From the NCBI GenBank assembly GCA_902614225.1, contig CACMKJ010000004.1, positions 1-46,310 of the forward strand: a stretch of DNA of 46,310 nucleotides, in the 5' to 3' direction. Of this stretch, positions 6,986-15,524 are shown one piece after another; within the stretch, counting starts at the first letter, position 1, and every line of letters begins with the position of its first letter. Origin of the DNA: Rhodospirillaceae bacterium. Lineage in GTDB: Bacteria > Pseudomonadota > Alphaproteobacteria > TMED109. A program made the position numbers and the translations under genes. Under the pieces are notes generated by a model that was not told the DNA's origin, did not search any database, and worked only from the letters and a program-made list of their open reading frames with translations.

Positions 6986-9697
6986 TTAAAAAGCCCAAAC
7001 TTTAATTTTCTTTTCTAAATCTATGCGATTAATTTTTTTTATATTTATTACGGTTTTTATTTTATCTAAAGCATTTTTTATAGAATTTACACTTTCTGTT
7101 CCAAAAGAAACTCTAATGTATCTATTAGTGCTTACACCGTAAGCAGAGCCAGGAACCACTGAAACTTTATGGTTATATAGCAAATAGTTTGAAAAGTCTA
7201 CATCAGTTCCAATAAATCCTTCTATTGAAATAAAAAAATAGAAAGTAGAATCGCCACTCAAAAATTTTAAGTTTATTTTTTCTAAATATTTTTGAATGAT
7301 TATTCTTTTTTTTAATAAACTCATTATTTGTTTACTAGTATTTTTATATATTTTTTCATAATACTTATCTACATACATGCTTAAAATTGTTGGAGCACAG
7401 GTTATAATATGCTGGTTTAATTTAAGAATTTGTTTATTAATTTCAGGAGAAGAGATAATAAACCCTATTCGCCAACCAGATATTCCTAGATTTTTTGAAA
7501 GAGAATTTACTATTATTATACCCTTTTTATCAGGCGCAATGTTAGCCATTGATTTAAAACTTTTATATACAAAGTCTGAGTAAGCTTCATCTATTAGAAT
7601 AAAAATATTTTTATTTATTGCTATTTCATATATTTCTCTAAGTTCTTCCTCAGTATATACTTTGCCTCTAGGGTTATTTGGATTATTAATAATTAATAAT
7701 TTAGTATTTTTGGTTATAAATCTTTTATAATTTTTAACTTCAATGTTGAAAGGAATAAATTTAATTTTTGCTCCACAAAGTTTAGCATGTTCTTCATAGC
7801 TAAGCCAAGCAGGCTCTGGAATTAATACTTCTGATCCTTTATTAAGGATTGTTATCATAGCCATGAAAACTAAAGGTTTAGATCCAGCAGATATTATGAT
7901 TTCGTTTTCAAATACTGGAGCCTGATAATTCTTTTGATAATGGTTTGCAATCTTTTTTCTTAATTCAGGAATACCAGCAGTATCGCTATAATGATACCCT
8001 TTCTTAAAATCTAACCTTGTAAAATCATATTGAGGAATTTTAAAGAATGCTTCTCCTAAAGATAGAGCAGTTACACTTTCTCCAGCTCTTTTCATATTAT
8101 AAACAATTTGATTTATTTCTATTGAAGATGCAGGTTTAATTTTAGAAACTTTATCTGAAATATTAAAATTAAAATTTTTATTTTTTATATTATTTTTCAT
8201 GTAGTAAGGGACAAATTTTGCAAGTTCGACTTTCTTTGTCTTTCCGCTTTTGGTTTTAGGCAAAGAGGCTATAGAAAAGATTTCTTTTGGATGTTTTCGT
8301 TGATTAAAATTAATCATTATATAATTATTTAATTTATTTTTTGTAATATCAACAGAATTACTGCAAAAAAATAAAACGTAATCTTCTCCATAAAAATCAT
8401 CCTGAATAGGAACAGCAGCAATATCTTCTATTCCATCAACTATTTTACATCTTTCTTCTACTTCTCGAAGTTGAATTAAAAAGCCACCCTTTTTTATGAT
8501 ATCTCGAACTCTTCCATTTAATTTTATGATTTCATTTTTTATATTACAAATATCACCTGTTTTGAAATATCCTTCTTTATCTAGTGGTAAAGAAGTTTCT
8601 CCTTTTTCGTTTAAATATCCTAAAAACAAAAAAGGAGATTTTATTTTTAGTTCATTTTGAACTTTAGAGTTCTTTTTGAAATTTGTTTCAACATATGGTA
8701 AAAGTTTTCCTACTGTTCTGTCAGCCCTACTTTTATGGTCATTACTTTTCTCGGCAGAAATAAAGGTAGTTTCAGAGAGACCATAGTTTTCATATAGTGG
8801 AAAACCAAAAGTTTTTTCAAAGAGTTTTTTTTCTTTTAAAGAAATAGGAGCAGTCCCTAAAAAGCTAAATTTAATTGATGAGGCTACTTTTTTATTTTCT
8901 TGGATATTCGATCTTTTTGAAAGCTTTTGTAGCAATTTTAATAAACTAGGAACCAACCATAAAACATTTATTTTATAAAGTGCAACTGTTTTCCAAAAGT
9001 TTAATGCCATCAGGCTATCAAAAGACTTAGATACAATAATTTTACTACCCCTACTTAAAGGAATAAAGCATAGGTTATAGAGACCTCCTAAATAAGACAT
9101 AGGCAAGTAATTCCATATGCATGAATTTGAATTAAGTTCTTTGTAATGTTCTCCAAAAGCTAAAGCACTAGACCATAATCTATCAAGACAAATAATTATA
9201 GCTTTAGGTTTTCCAGTAGTGCCGCTTGTCATAATATATAATTTACCATTTTCATTATTTAATAAGCTATAGTTTTTTGGTAGCCAGGTAAAACCACATT
9301 GCAAACTAATTTTTTTTATTTTATTTCTTTTATGGAAGATTTTATCTATTTTATTTTTTTTTTCTGTTATTACTAATTTGCAATTAATTATATTATTAGA
9401 AAGATTAAGCTCTGAGTCAGTAGACTCATAAGAGCAAGGCATAATATTGAATCCACCTTTACCAGCAGCTAAAAATAATATTAAAAGCTCTAGACAATTA
9501 GGTAAAATAACCTGAAAGGCATCATTTTTTTTTAATCCACTTTCTTGTAAAAAACTAAGACATCTTTTTGTTAAAATATTAATTTCATTGTAAGTAAAAT
9601 TTTTCTTAGTTTCAAAATCTATAAATGCTATTTTGTTATTATAAGTATTTACAATTTGATTAAAACCTTTGCCAAAAGGAACTAAATTAGTCTTCAT
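6986..9697 (-). CDS. Adenylating ligase fused to a class I/II aminotransferase
   Basis: One 903-residue frame joins two complete enzymes. Residues 1 to about 500 form an ANL-type adenylating ligase: MTSGTTGKPK (A3, about 156-165), YENYGLSETT (A5, about 302-311), YFKTGD (A7), LNGRVRDIIKKGG (A8) and LPKTKSGK with catalytic Lys about 486. Residues from about 515 form a PLP aminotransferase of fold type I with NNPNNPRG (671-678), IDEAYSDF, SLSKNLGISGWRIG (PLP Lys about 735) and the carboxylate-binding RVSFG near the end. No carrier domain lies between them; the carrier is the separate next gene. It overlaps the M29-like gene by four bases. The likely role is to make an amino or keto acid and activate it for loading on the carrier. 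Substrate is unknown. Confidence 0.88.
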   Translation of the reverse strand: MKTNLVPFGKGFNQIVNTYNNKIAFIDFETKKNFTYNEINILTKRCLSFLQESGLKKNDAFQVILPNCLELLILFLAAGKGGFNIMPCSYESTDSELNLSNNIINCKLVITEKKNKIDKIFHKRNKIKKISLQCGFTWLPKNYSLLNNENGKLYIMTSGTTGKPKAIIICLDRLWSSALAFGEHYKELNSNSCIWNYLPMSYLGGLYNLCFIPLSRGSKIIVSKSFDSLMALNFWKTVALYKINVLWLVPSLLKLLQKLSKRSNIQENKKVASSIKFSFLGTAPISLKEKKLFEKTFGFPLYENYGLSETTFISAEKSNDHKSRADRTVGKLLPYVETNFKKNSKVQNELKIKSPFLFLGYLNEKGETSLPLDKEGYFKTGDICNIKNEIIKLNGRVRDIIKKGGFLIQLREVEERCKIVDGIEDIAAVPIQDDFYGEDYVLFFCSNSVDITKNKLNNYIMINFNQRKHPKEIFSIASLPKTKSGKTKKVELAKFVPYYMKNNIKNKNFNFNISDKVSKIKPASSIEINQIVYNMKRAGESVTALSLGEAFFKIPQYDFTRLDFKKGYHYSDTAGIPELRKKIANHYQKNYQAPVFENEIIISAGSKPLVFMAMITILNKGSEVLIPEPAWLSYEEHAKLCGAKIKFIPFNIEVKNYKRFITKNTKLLIINNPNNPRGKVYTEEELREIYEIAINKNIFILIDEAYSDFVYKSFKSMANIAPDKKGIIIVNSLSKNLGISGWRIGFIISSPEINKQILKLNQHIITCAPTILSMYVDKYYEKIYKNTSKQIMSLLKKRIIIQKYLEKINLKFLSGDSTFYFFISIEGFIGTDVDFSNYLLYNHKVSVVPGSAYGVSTNRYIRVSFGTESVNSIKNALDKIKTVINIKKINRIDLEKKIKVWAF

Positions 9698-10680
9698 ATT
9701 AAAGGTTTTCCTTCTTTAATTATTAATTCGTTATCAACAAATAAGTTGGCATTTTTAACAATAAAATCCAAATGAAAAGAAACTTCATTTTTACCACCTA
9801 CTGTAGAGTTTGAACCAAAACCAAAATGTATACAATTTGCTGCTCCTTCGTCTATGAGCATATTGCCACACAGTTTTGCTTTATCATTGAAACCAATTCC
9901 TAATTCAGCTAAAACTTTGGTTTTAGGATTGTTAAGTTCGTTAAATATTTTTTTTAATTCTTTAGATTCCTGCATTCCAGATATTTTACTTATCTTGCCT
10001 TTAAAAATATCCAAAGAAATAGGGTTTTTAAGAAGGCCTAATCTTGGGTGTGTTATTGACCCATCTACAATCAGCTTTCCAAAACTATAATCTTCGATAG
10101 GACTTATATTAACTTCCATATCTGGAGGTGATCCTAATTCACCAGGCTTTTGAACAAACCCAGGACAATTATTAGCAATTCTTTTATCAATATTTAACTC
10201 TAGGTTTGTGCCTAGGTTAGTTTTTACTTTTACTATTTTGCCTTCATTTAATATAGTTTCCATCTTCTTTAGCAGACTTAACTTATTTTTTTTTACTCCA
10301 AAAATTGCCTCATTTTCTAAAACATCTAAAGAATATTCAGCTAAACTTAAATATCTAGCACCTTTATTACAGGCATTACTTCTAGCTTTAGTGTGAGCAA
10401 GAGATTTATGTGTTAAAGCTAAGATTAAATTTGATTCTAACATTTTTTTCGATACGTTTAAGGGTGGCTCTAATCCGTGTTGACTGAGTATTTCTATTTT
10501 GGTTTTTTCTATAAATGTAGTGACGCTAGCAGCCGCGTTTTCTAATAATGGAATTAAATTTTCTGTAGTTTCATCATATATTAAAAGAAGTTTTTCATTT
10601 TGATTAAGGCTACCACAGTAATTTAATAGATAATCGGAAGCTTTTTTTCTTATTTCATTCTTGGAAAGACTTTTTCTCAT
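9694..10680 (-). CDS. M29-type metallo-aminopeptidase / NicX-like metalloenzyme
   Basis: The 328-residue protein belongs to the family shared by thermophilic aminopeptidases (M29, aminopeptidase T) and 2,5-dihydroxypyridine dioxygenase (NicX). The metal-binding C-terminal half is intact: AELGIGFN (Glu about 259), IDEGAANCIHFGFG (Glu about 278, His about 285) and SFHLDF (His about 303, Asp about 305), with a GSNSTVGGKNE loop. It starts 19 bases after the M20 gene and its stop overlaps the next start, so it is firmly within the operon. It could be a peptidase or act on a ring or amide of the pathway product. The sequence does not decide between these. Confidence 0.75.
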   Translation of the reverse strand: MRKSLSKNEIRKKASDYLLNYCGSLNQNEKLLLIYDETTENLIPLLENAAASVTTFIEKTKIEILSQHGLEPPLNVSKKMLESNLILALTHKSLAHTKARSNACNKGARYLSLAEYSLDVLENEAIFGVKKNKLSLLKKMETILNEGKIVKVKTNLGTNLELNIDKRIANNCPGFVQKPGELGSPPDMEVNISPIEDYSFGKLIVDGSITHPRLGLLKNPISLDIFKGKISKISGMQESKELKKIFNELNNPKTKVLAELGIGFNDKAKLCGNMLIDEGAANCIHFGFGSNSTVGGKNEVSFHLDFIVKNANLFVDNELIIKEGKPLI

Positions 10681-10699
10681 TTCTTCTGAAATACTTTAT

Positions 10700-11860
10700 T
10701 TAGCTTTTATTGAGTTTTTCTTCAGCTAAACTAGCAAGGTAACTAGAACCAGTAGTCAAAATACTATCATTGAAATCATACTTTGGATTATGCAGTGGAG
10801 CAGAATTACCATTTCCAATCCAAGCGAAAGCTCCCGGAACCTTTTCTAAAAAATATGAAAAATCTTCTGACCCCATCATTGGAATTTGTGTAGAACTAGC
10901 TTTCATACCTACTACTTTTTTAGCTACTTCATAAGCGAATTTACTATTCGCTTGGTGATTAACTGTGGGAGGATAACCTGATTTAATTTTTATTTTGGAA
11001 TTTGCACCAAATAATTTGCATGTATTTTTTACTATATTACTGAATCTATCTTTTGCATAGGTACCTACTGCTTTATCATAATATCTAATAGTGCCTGTAA
11101 GTTCTGCTTCATCGGGAATAACATTATTAGCTTCTCCTGAGTTAATTGAAGCAACTGTAACCACTAGTGTTTCTTTAGGGTTCACGTTTCTCGATACTAT
11201 AGATTGTAAGTTCTGTATCAAAGACGAAGCACACAATATTGGATCAATAGAGTTAGCGGGCATAGCGGCATGGGCACCTTTACCTAAAATTTTTACTATA
11301 AAATTATCTGCGGCGGCTAACTTAGGTCCTTCGTCAACAGCAATTATACCTTTCCCTAAACCTGGAATATTGTGCATTCCGTAAATTTCATCAATCGGAT
11401 ATTTTTTAAATAGGCCATCATCTATCATAGCTTTTGCACCTGCATAGCCCTCTTCAGCAGGTTGAAATATTAAAACAACTCTACCCTTAAAGTTTCTTGT
11501 TTCAGATAAATACTTTGCCGCTCCTAATAACATAGCAGTATGTCCGTCGTGTCCACAGGCATGCATTTTTCCTTTAATTTTTGAGCAATATTTAGTATTG
11601 GTATTTTCCTCTGTTATTGGTAAAGCATCCATATCTCCTCTAAGTCCAATACTTTTACCAGATCCACTTTCAATTGTAGCAACTACACCAGTTTTACCAA
11701 AACCGGTTTCAATTTTATCAACTTTAAAGCTTTTTAAAAGTTGTACAACTTTTTTAGCAGTATTTTTTTCCTTATATGCTAGTTCAGGGTTTTCATGAAA
11801 ATAGTGACGCCACTGTGTAATTTCATTTTCAAACTTTGATATTCTATTTTTAATAGGCAT
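10700..11860 (-). CDS. M20D-family amidohydrolase (hippurate / N-acyl amino acid hydrolase type)
   Basis: The 386-residue protein is a di-zinc amidohydrolase of the HipO/IAA-amino-acid hydrolase group, which cleaves N-acyl amino acids. All ligand blocks are visible: GDMDALP (about 75-81), ACGHDGH (Cys102, His104, His107), PAEEG (Glu136-137), GMHN and the terminal LHNPKYDF. The dimerisation-domain motif GKGAHAAMP is also present. No signal peptide is seen, so it is cytoplasmic. It starts one base after the pduO stop. Its presence with a GNAT in one operon suggests that an N-acyl group is added and later removed, or that an N-acylated compound is taken up and used. Confidence 0.9.
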   Translation of the reverse strand: MPIKNRISKFENEITQWRHYFHENPELAYKEKNTAKKVVQLLKSFKVDKIETGFGKTGVVATIESGSGKSIGLRGDMDALPITEENTNTKYCSKIKGKMHACGHDGHTAMLLGAAKYLSETRNFKGRVVLIFQPAEEGYAGAKAMIDDGLFKKYPIDEIYGMHNIPGLGKGIIAVDEGPKLAAADNFIVKILGKGAHAAMPANSIDPILCASSLIQNLQSIVSRNVNPKETLVVTVASINSGEANNVIPDEAELTGTIRYYDKAVGTYAKDRFSNIVKNTCKLFGANSKIKIKSGYPPTVNHQANSKFAYEVAKKVVGMKASSTQIPMMGSEDFSYFLEKVPGAFAWIGNGNSAPLHNPKYDFNDSILTTGSSYLASLAEEKLNKS

Positions 11861-11861
11861 G

Positions 11862-12416
11862 TTATTTTATATTATTTTTTAAAGGTTTCCATAGTACTTC
11901 TGTTTTATTATTCTGTCTTGCTAAAACAAACAAATAATCCGACAATCTATTTATATATCTTAATATTTCTATATTTATTTTATGCGTTTCATTAAGTTTT
12001 ACAATACTTATCTCACATCTTCTGTTAATAGTTCTAGCCAGATGTATAAGTGAAGATACTTTATTCCCACCTGGAAGAATAAATGATTTTAGAGGTTTTA
12101 AATTTTTATTTATTTTGTCTATCTCTTTTTCAATATACAAAGTTTGTTCAGCTTTGATTCTAATAGTATTTTTTTTTCTATTAATAGGAGTTGCTAGGTC
12201 AGCACCAAGGTCAAATAAATCATTTTGAATATTTCTTAAAACTTTTTTATTACTTACTTTTAGGTTTTCTATGACGACACCTAATGTCGCATTAAGTTCA
12301 TCAACATTCCCTATAGCTTCAATTATTTTAGAAGATTTTTTTATTCTTTTGCCTCCCACCAAAGAAGTAAATCCTTTATCTCCACCTTTAGTATAAATTT
12401 TATCTATTTTGACCAT
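11862..12416 (-). CDS. pduO: PduO-type cob(I)alamin adenosyltransferase
   Basis: This 184-residue enzyme transfers the adenosyl group of ATP to cob(I)alamin, giving adenosylcobalamin. Family marks are the N-terminal TKGGDKGFTSLVGG (ATP loop), GNVDELNATLG and the late ARTINRRCEISIV with its conserved Arg. It is the first gene of the six-gene minus-strand unit and lies back to back with nrdA across about 220 bases. None of the following five genes is a known B12 enzyme, so its link to them may be only transcriptional. The nrdAB genes here are the B12-independent class Ia type and do not explain it either. Confidence 0.92.
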   Translation of the reverse strand: MVKIDKIYTKGGDKGFTSLVGGKRIKKSSKIIEAIGNVDELNATLGVVIENLKVSNKKVLRNIQNDLFDLGADLATPINRKKNTIRIKAEQTLYIEKEIDKINKNLKPLKSFILPGGNKVSSLIHLARTINRRCEISIVKLNETHKINIEILRYINRLSDYLFVLARQNNKTEVLWKPLKNNIK

Positions 12417-12550
12417 ACAATGTTAATATATATAACATGGTATTTTTTTTAAAAATAGTTAATGTTTTATTAAAAACAGTTTGATTTTGTTCTATATATG
12501 TTCTAAAGTGATATTTATTAATTTTTCTGTATTGACTATATCTAACTTAT

Positions 12551-12596
12551 ACGCAATATTTAGTTAATAATAAAAATAAAACACAACATATAGTAA
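12551..12596 (+). promoter_or_regulatory. Tandem NrdR-like boxes upstream of nrdAB
   Basis: Two related 16-base words lie 30 bases apart: ACGCAATATTTAGTTA at 12551-12566 and ACACAACATATAGTAA at 12581-12596. They agree at most positions with each other and with the NrdR pattern of roughly ACAC-A-TATAT-GTGT. NrdR operators normally come as pairs about three helical turns apart in front of ribonucleotide reductase genes, which fits. The right half-sites are weaker than consensus. The call is by eye. Confidence 0.6.
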
Positions 12597-12597
12597 T

Positions 12598-12631
12598 ATA
12601 TCCACAAAGTATTATTAACAGTTGTGGATAA
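12598..12631 (+). promoter_or_regulatory. Inverted pair of DnaA boxes in the nrdA leader
   Basis: A perfect DnaA box (TTATCCACA on the minus strand) is at 12623-12631 and a one-mismatch box (ATATCCACA, plus strand) at 12598-12606. They form an inverted repeat with nine-base arms TATCCACAA / TTGTGGATA. The second box ends only 15 bases before the nrdA ATG. DnaA control of nrdAB is established in E. coli, so this may tie nucleotide supply to replication initiation here. Confidence 0.65.
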
Positions 12632-12646
12632 AGAAAAGTGAGAAAT

Positions 12647-14536
12647 ATGCTAAAAAACTTTGCACACAGTGAGAATCAAAATAAAAAGAACTCTGATATT
12701 TTAAATATTGTTCAAATTAAACCAGGAATTAAGGTTCAAAAAGATAAATCTAAAGATATTTTACTTACAGACTTTGGTAAGGCCACTTTAAAAGATAGGT
12801 ATTTACTTCCTAATGAGGATTATCAGGGTATGTTTGCAAGAGTGGCCAGCTATTTTTCTGATAATGCTGAACATGCTCAGAGACTATACGATTATATGTC
12901 AAAGCATTGGTTTATGCCTTCTACCCCTATTCTATCAAATGGAGGTACAAATAGAGGTCTTCCTATTTCGTGTTTTTTAAATGAAGCAGGAGATAGTCTT
13001 CATAGTATAGTAGATTTATGGAATGAAAATGTATGGTTAGCCTCTAAAGGTGGAGGTATTGGATCTTATTGGGGTAACTTAAGGGGAATAGGAGAAAAAG
13101 TTGGTCAAGCTGGGAAAACCTCAGGTGTAGTTCCTTTTATTAGAGTTATGGATTCTTTAACATTAGCAATCAGCCAAGGTAGTCTTCGAAGAGGTTCTGC
13201 GGCATGCTATTTACCCATATGGCATCCTGAAGTTGAAGAGTTTATTGATTTGAGAAGGCCTACAGGAGGAGATCCTAACAGAAAAGCTTTAAACCTTCAC
13301 CATGGAATTGTTATTACAGATGAATTTATGAGGGCTGTTGAAGAAGATATGGAGTGGTCTCTTAAAAGTCCTAAAGATGGATCTGTCCAAAAAACAATTA
13401 AAGCAAGGTCTCTTTGGATTAAACTTCTTACAGCAAGAATTGAGACAGGTGAGCCATATTTATTGTTCATAGATAAGGTTAATGAAGCCATTCCTAACCA
13501 TCAAAAACTTGCAGGGTTACAGGTTAAAATGTCAAATTTATGTAGTGAAATTACTCTTCCAACGGGAATTGACAAGGATGGAAATAGAAGAACAGCTGTT
13601 TGTTGTCTTTCATCATTAAATATAGAAAAATATGGTGAATGGCATAATGAAGATGGTTTTATTGAGGATGTAATGAGATTCTTAGATAATGTAATGGAAG
13701 ATTTTATTACTAGAGCTCCAGATACAATGGAGTCTGCAAGGTACTCGGCGATGAGAGAAAGAAGTGTGGGTTTAGGTGTAATGGGATTTCATTCATTTTT
13801 GCAGAAAAAAAGAATAGCCTTTGATTCAGTTATGGCAAAAGTATGGAATAAGAGAATATTCTCTAAAATTAAAGAAGAAGCAGATAAAGCATCTACGGTT
13901 TTAGCTTTTGAAAAAGGAGCATGTCCAGATGCAAAAGATTATGGAGTAAATGAGAGATTTTCAAATAAGATTGCAATTGCACCTACAGCCTCTATTTCAA
14001 TAATTTGTGGAGGAGCTTCGCCAGGAATTGAACCAATAGCAGCTAACAGCTTTACTCAAAAAACCTTATCAGGTTCCTTCAATGTCAGGAATCCTCATTT
14101 AAAAAGCTTATTAGTTGAAAAAGGAAAAGATAATGAAGAAATTTGGTCTTCAATAACCATTAATAAAGGCTCTGTACAACATCTTGAATTTTTAGATGAT
14201 TCAGAAAAAGCAGTTTTTAAAACAGCATTTGAACTTGATCAAAGAAGAGTAGTAGAGTTGGCAGGGGATAGAACTCCTTATGTTTGTCAGGCTCAATCAC
14301 TAAATATATTTTTAAAACCAGATGTTAGTAAAAGAGACCTTCATATGATACATTTTTCAGCATGGAAAAGAGGAGTAAAAAGCTTGTATTATTTAAGGTC
14401 TTTATCTATTCAAAGAGCTGAAGTGGTTTCGCATAATCAAAAAACTACTGAAGTTCCTATAAAAGGTAAAATAAATGAAGGCGAGGAACCTTATGGTAGT
14501 CAATTAGATTACGATGAATGTTTATCTTGCCAATAA
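12647..14536 (+). CDS. nrdA: Class Ia ribonucleoside-diphosphate reductase, alpha subunit, without ATP cone
   Basis: This is the catalytic subunit that reduces ribonucleotides to deoxyribonucleotides. Counting from the alternative GTG at 12638, the reducing cysteine lies in PISCFLNE (C112), the radical triad in SNLCSEI (N300, C302, E304) and the second redox cysteine in AVCCLSSLN (C322/323). The last residues, CLSCQ, give the swinging C-terminal thiol pair. At about 630 residues it is far shorter than the 761-residue E. coli protein, and the N-terminal ATP cone is absent. Starts at GTG 12638 or ATG 12647 are both possible; the ATG is preferred. nrdB follows after 14 bases. Confidence 0.94.
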   Translation: MLKNFAHSENQNKKNSDILNIVQIKPGIKVQKDKSKDILLTDFGKATLKDRYLLPNEDYQGMFARVASYFSDNAEHAQRLYDYMSKHWFMPSTPILSNGGTNRGLPISCFLNEAGDSLHSIVDLWNENVWLASKGGGIGSYWGNLRGIGEKVGQAGKTSGVVPFIRVMDSLTLAISQGSLRRGSAACYLPIWHPEVEEFIDLRRPTGGDPNRKALNLHHGIVITDEFMRAVEEDMEWSLKSPKDGSVQKTIKARSLWIKLLTARIETGEPYLLFIDKVNEAIPNHQKLAGLQVKMSNLCSEITLPTGIDKDGNRRTAVCCLSSLNIEKYGEWHNEDGFIEDVMRFLDNVMEDFITRAPDTMESARYSAMRERSVGLGVMGFHSFLQKKRIAFDSVMAKVWNKRIFSKIKEEADKASTVLAFEKGACPDAKDYGVNERFSNKIAIAPTASISIICGGASPGIEPIAANSFTQKTLSGSFNVRNPHLKSLLVEKGKDNEEIWSSITINKGSVQHLEFLDDSEKAVFKTAFELDQRRVVELAGDRTPYVCQAQSLNIFLKPDVSKRDLHMIHFSAWKRGVKSLYYLRSLSIQRAEVVSHNQKTTEVPIKGKINEGEEPYGSQLDYDECLSCQ

Positions 14537-14550
14537 AGTAGAGAGGAAAA

Positions 14551-15510
14551 ATGTCATTATTAGATACAAAAAGAATTTATAAACCATTTAAATATCCATG
14601 GGCTTATGATGCTTGGCTACAGCAACAGAGAATTCACTGGATACCTGAAGAGGTTCCTTTAGCTGATGATGTTTCAGATTGGAATAGAAAATTAACAAAG
14701 CCTGAGAGAAATTTACTTTCCCAAATTTTTAGATTTTTTACTCAATCTGATATTGAGGTAAATAATTGTTATATGAGTCATTATTCTAGAGTATTTAAAC
14801 CTACAGAAGTGTGCATGATGTTGTCAGCTTTCTCTAACATGGAGACTATTCATATTGCTGCTTATTCTCATTTGTTAGACACAATAGGTATGCCAGAAGT
14901 AGAATATTCAGCATTTCTCGAGATAAAAGAAATGAGAGATAAATACGATTATATGCAAAAATTTAACACTAAAACAAAAATAAATATTGCAAAAACCTTA
15001 GCAATATTTGGAGGTTTTACAGAAGGCTTACAGTTATTTGCCACTTTTGCAATTCTTTTAAATTTTCCAAGATTTAATAAAATGAAGGGAATGGGACAAA
15101 TAGTGACCTGGTCAGCAAGAGACGAAAGCCTGCATACAGAATCAATTATTAAACTTTATAATACTTTCGTTAGTGAAAACCCAGAAATAAACAAAGAAGA
15201 ATTAGAGAGAGATCTTTATATAGCTTGTAATACTATGATAGAACATGAAGACGCTTTTATTGATAGAGCATTTGAATTAGGAAAAGTGGAAGGGCTCAGA
15301 CCTGAAGAAGTAAAACGATATATGAGATATATGGCAGATATTCGTTTAAACCAATTAAAATTACAGCCTATTTATAAAATAAATACAAATCCATTACCAT
15401 GGATGGATGAAATGTTAAATGCAGTAGAACACACGAATTTTTTTGAAAATAGAGCAACAGAATATTCAAAGGCTGCTACTACGGGTACATGGGAAGAAGC
15501 GTTTGCTTAA
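14551..15510 (+). CDS. nrdB: Class Ia ribonucleoside-diphosphate reductase, beta subunit
   Basis: This small subunit holds the di-metal site and tyrosyl radical that starts catalysis in NrdA. Ligands line up with E. coli at a constant offset of 17: Asp67, Glu98, His101, radical Tyr105 (in NMETIHIAAYSH), then Glu158 (GGFTEGL), Glu192 and His195 (SARDESLHTE). The radical tyrosine is kept, so this is a normal tyrosyl-radical enzyme. At 319 residues it is slightly short. A good GAGAGGAAAA ribosome site precedes the ATG, and it forms an operon with nrdA. It converges with the CoxL-like gene. Confidence 0.95.
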   Translation: MSLLDTKRIYKPFKYPWAYDAWLQQQRIHWIPEEVPLADDVSDWNRKLTKPERNLLSQIFRFFTQSDIEVNNCYMSHYSRVFKPTEVCMMLSAFSNMETIHIAAYSHLLDTIGMPEVEYSAFLEIKEMRDKYDYMQKFNTKTKINIAKTLAIFGGFTEGLQLFATFAILLNFPRFNKMKGMGQIVTWSARDESLHTESIIKLYNTFVSENPEINKEELERDLYIACNTMIEHEDAFIDRAFELGKVEGLRPEEVKRYMRYMADIRLNQLKLQPIYKINTNPLPWMDEMLNAVEHTNFFENRATEYSKAATTGTWEEAFA

Positions 15511-15524
15511 TTAGTTTTAGATTT

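Noticed and set aside
7377-7583. Plus-strand reading frame inside the ligase-aminotransferase gene
   Set aside because: Lies wholly within a strongly supported minus-strand gene and shows no protein-like motifs.
9854-10396. Two plus-strand frames opposite the M29-like gene
   Set aside because: Mirror frames of a conserved coding region; hydrophobic runs come from A+T bias.
11091-11798. Plus-strand frames opposite the M20 amidohydrolase
   Set aside because: Overlap conserved metal-binding blocks of the real gene on the other strand.
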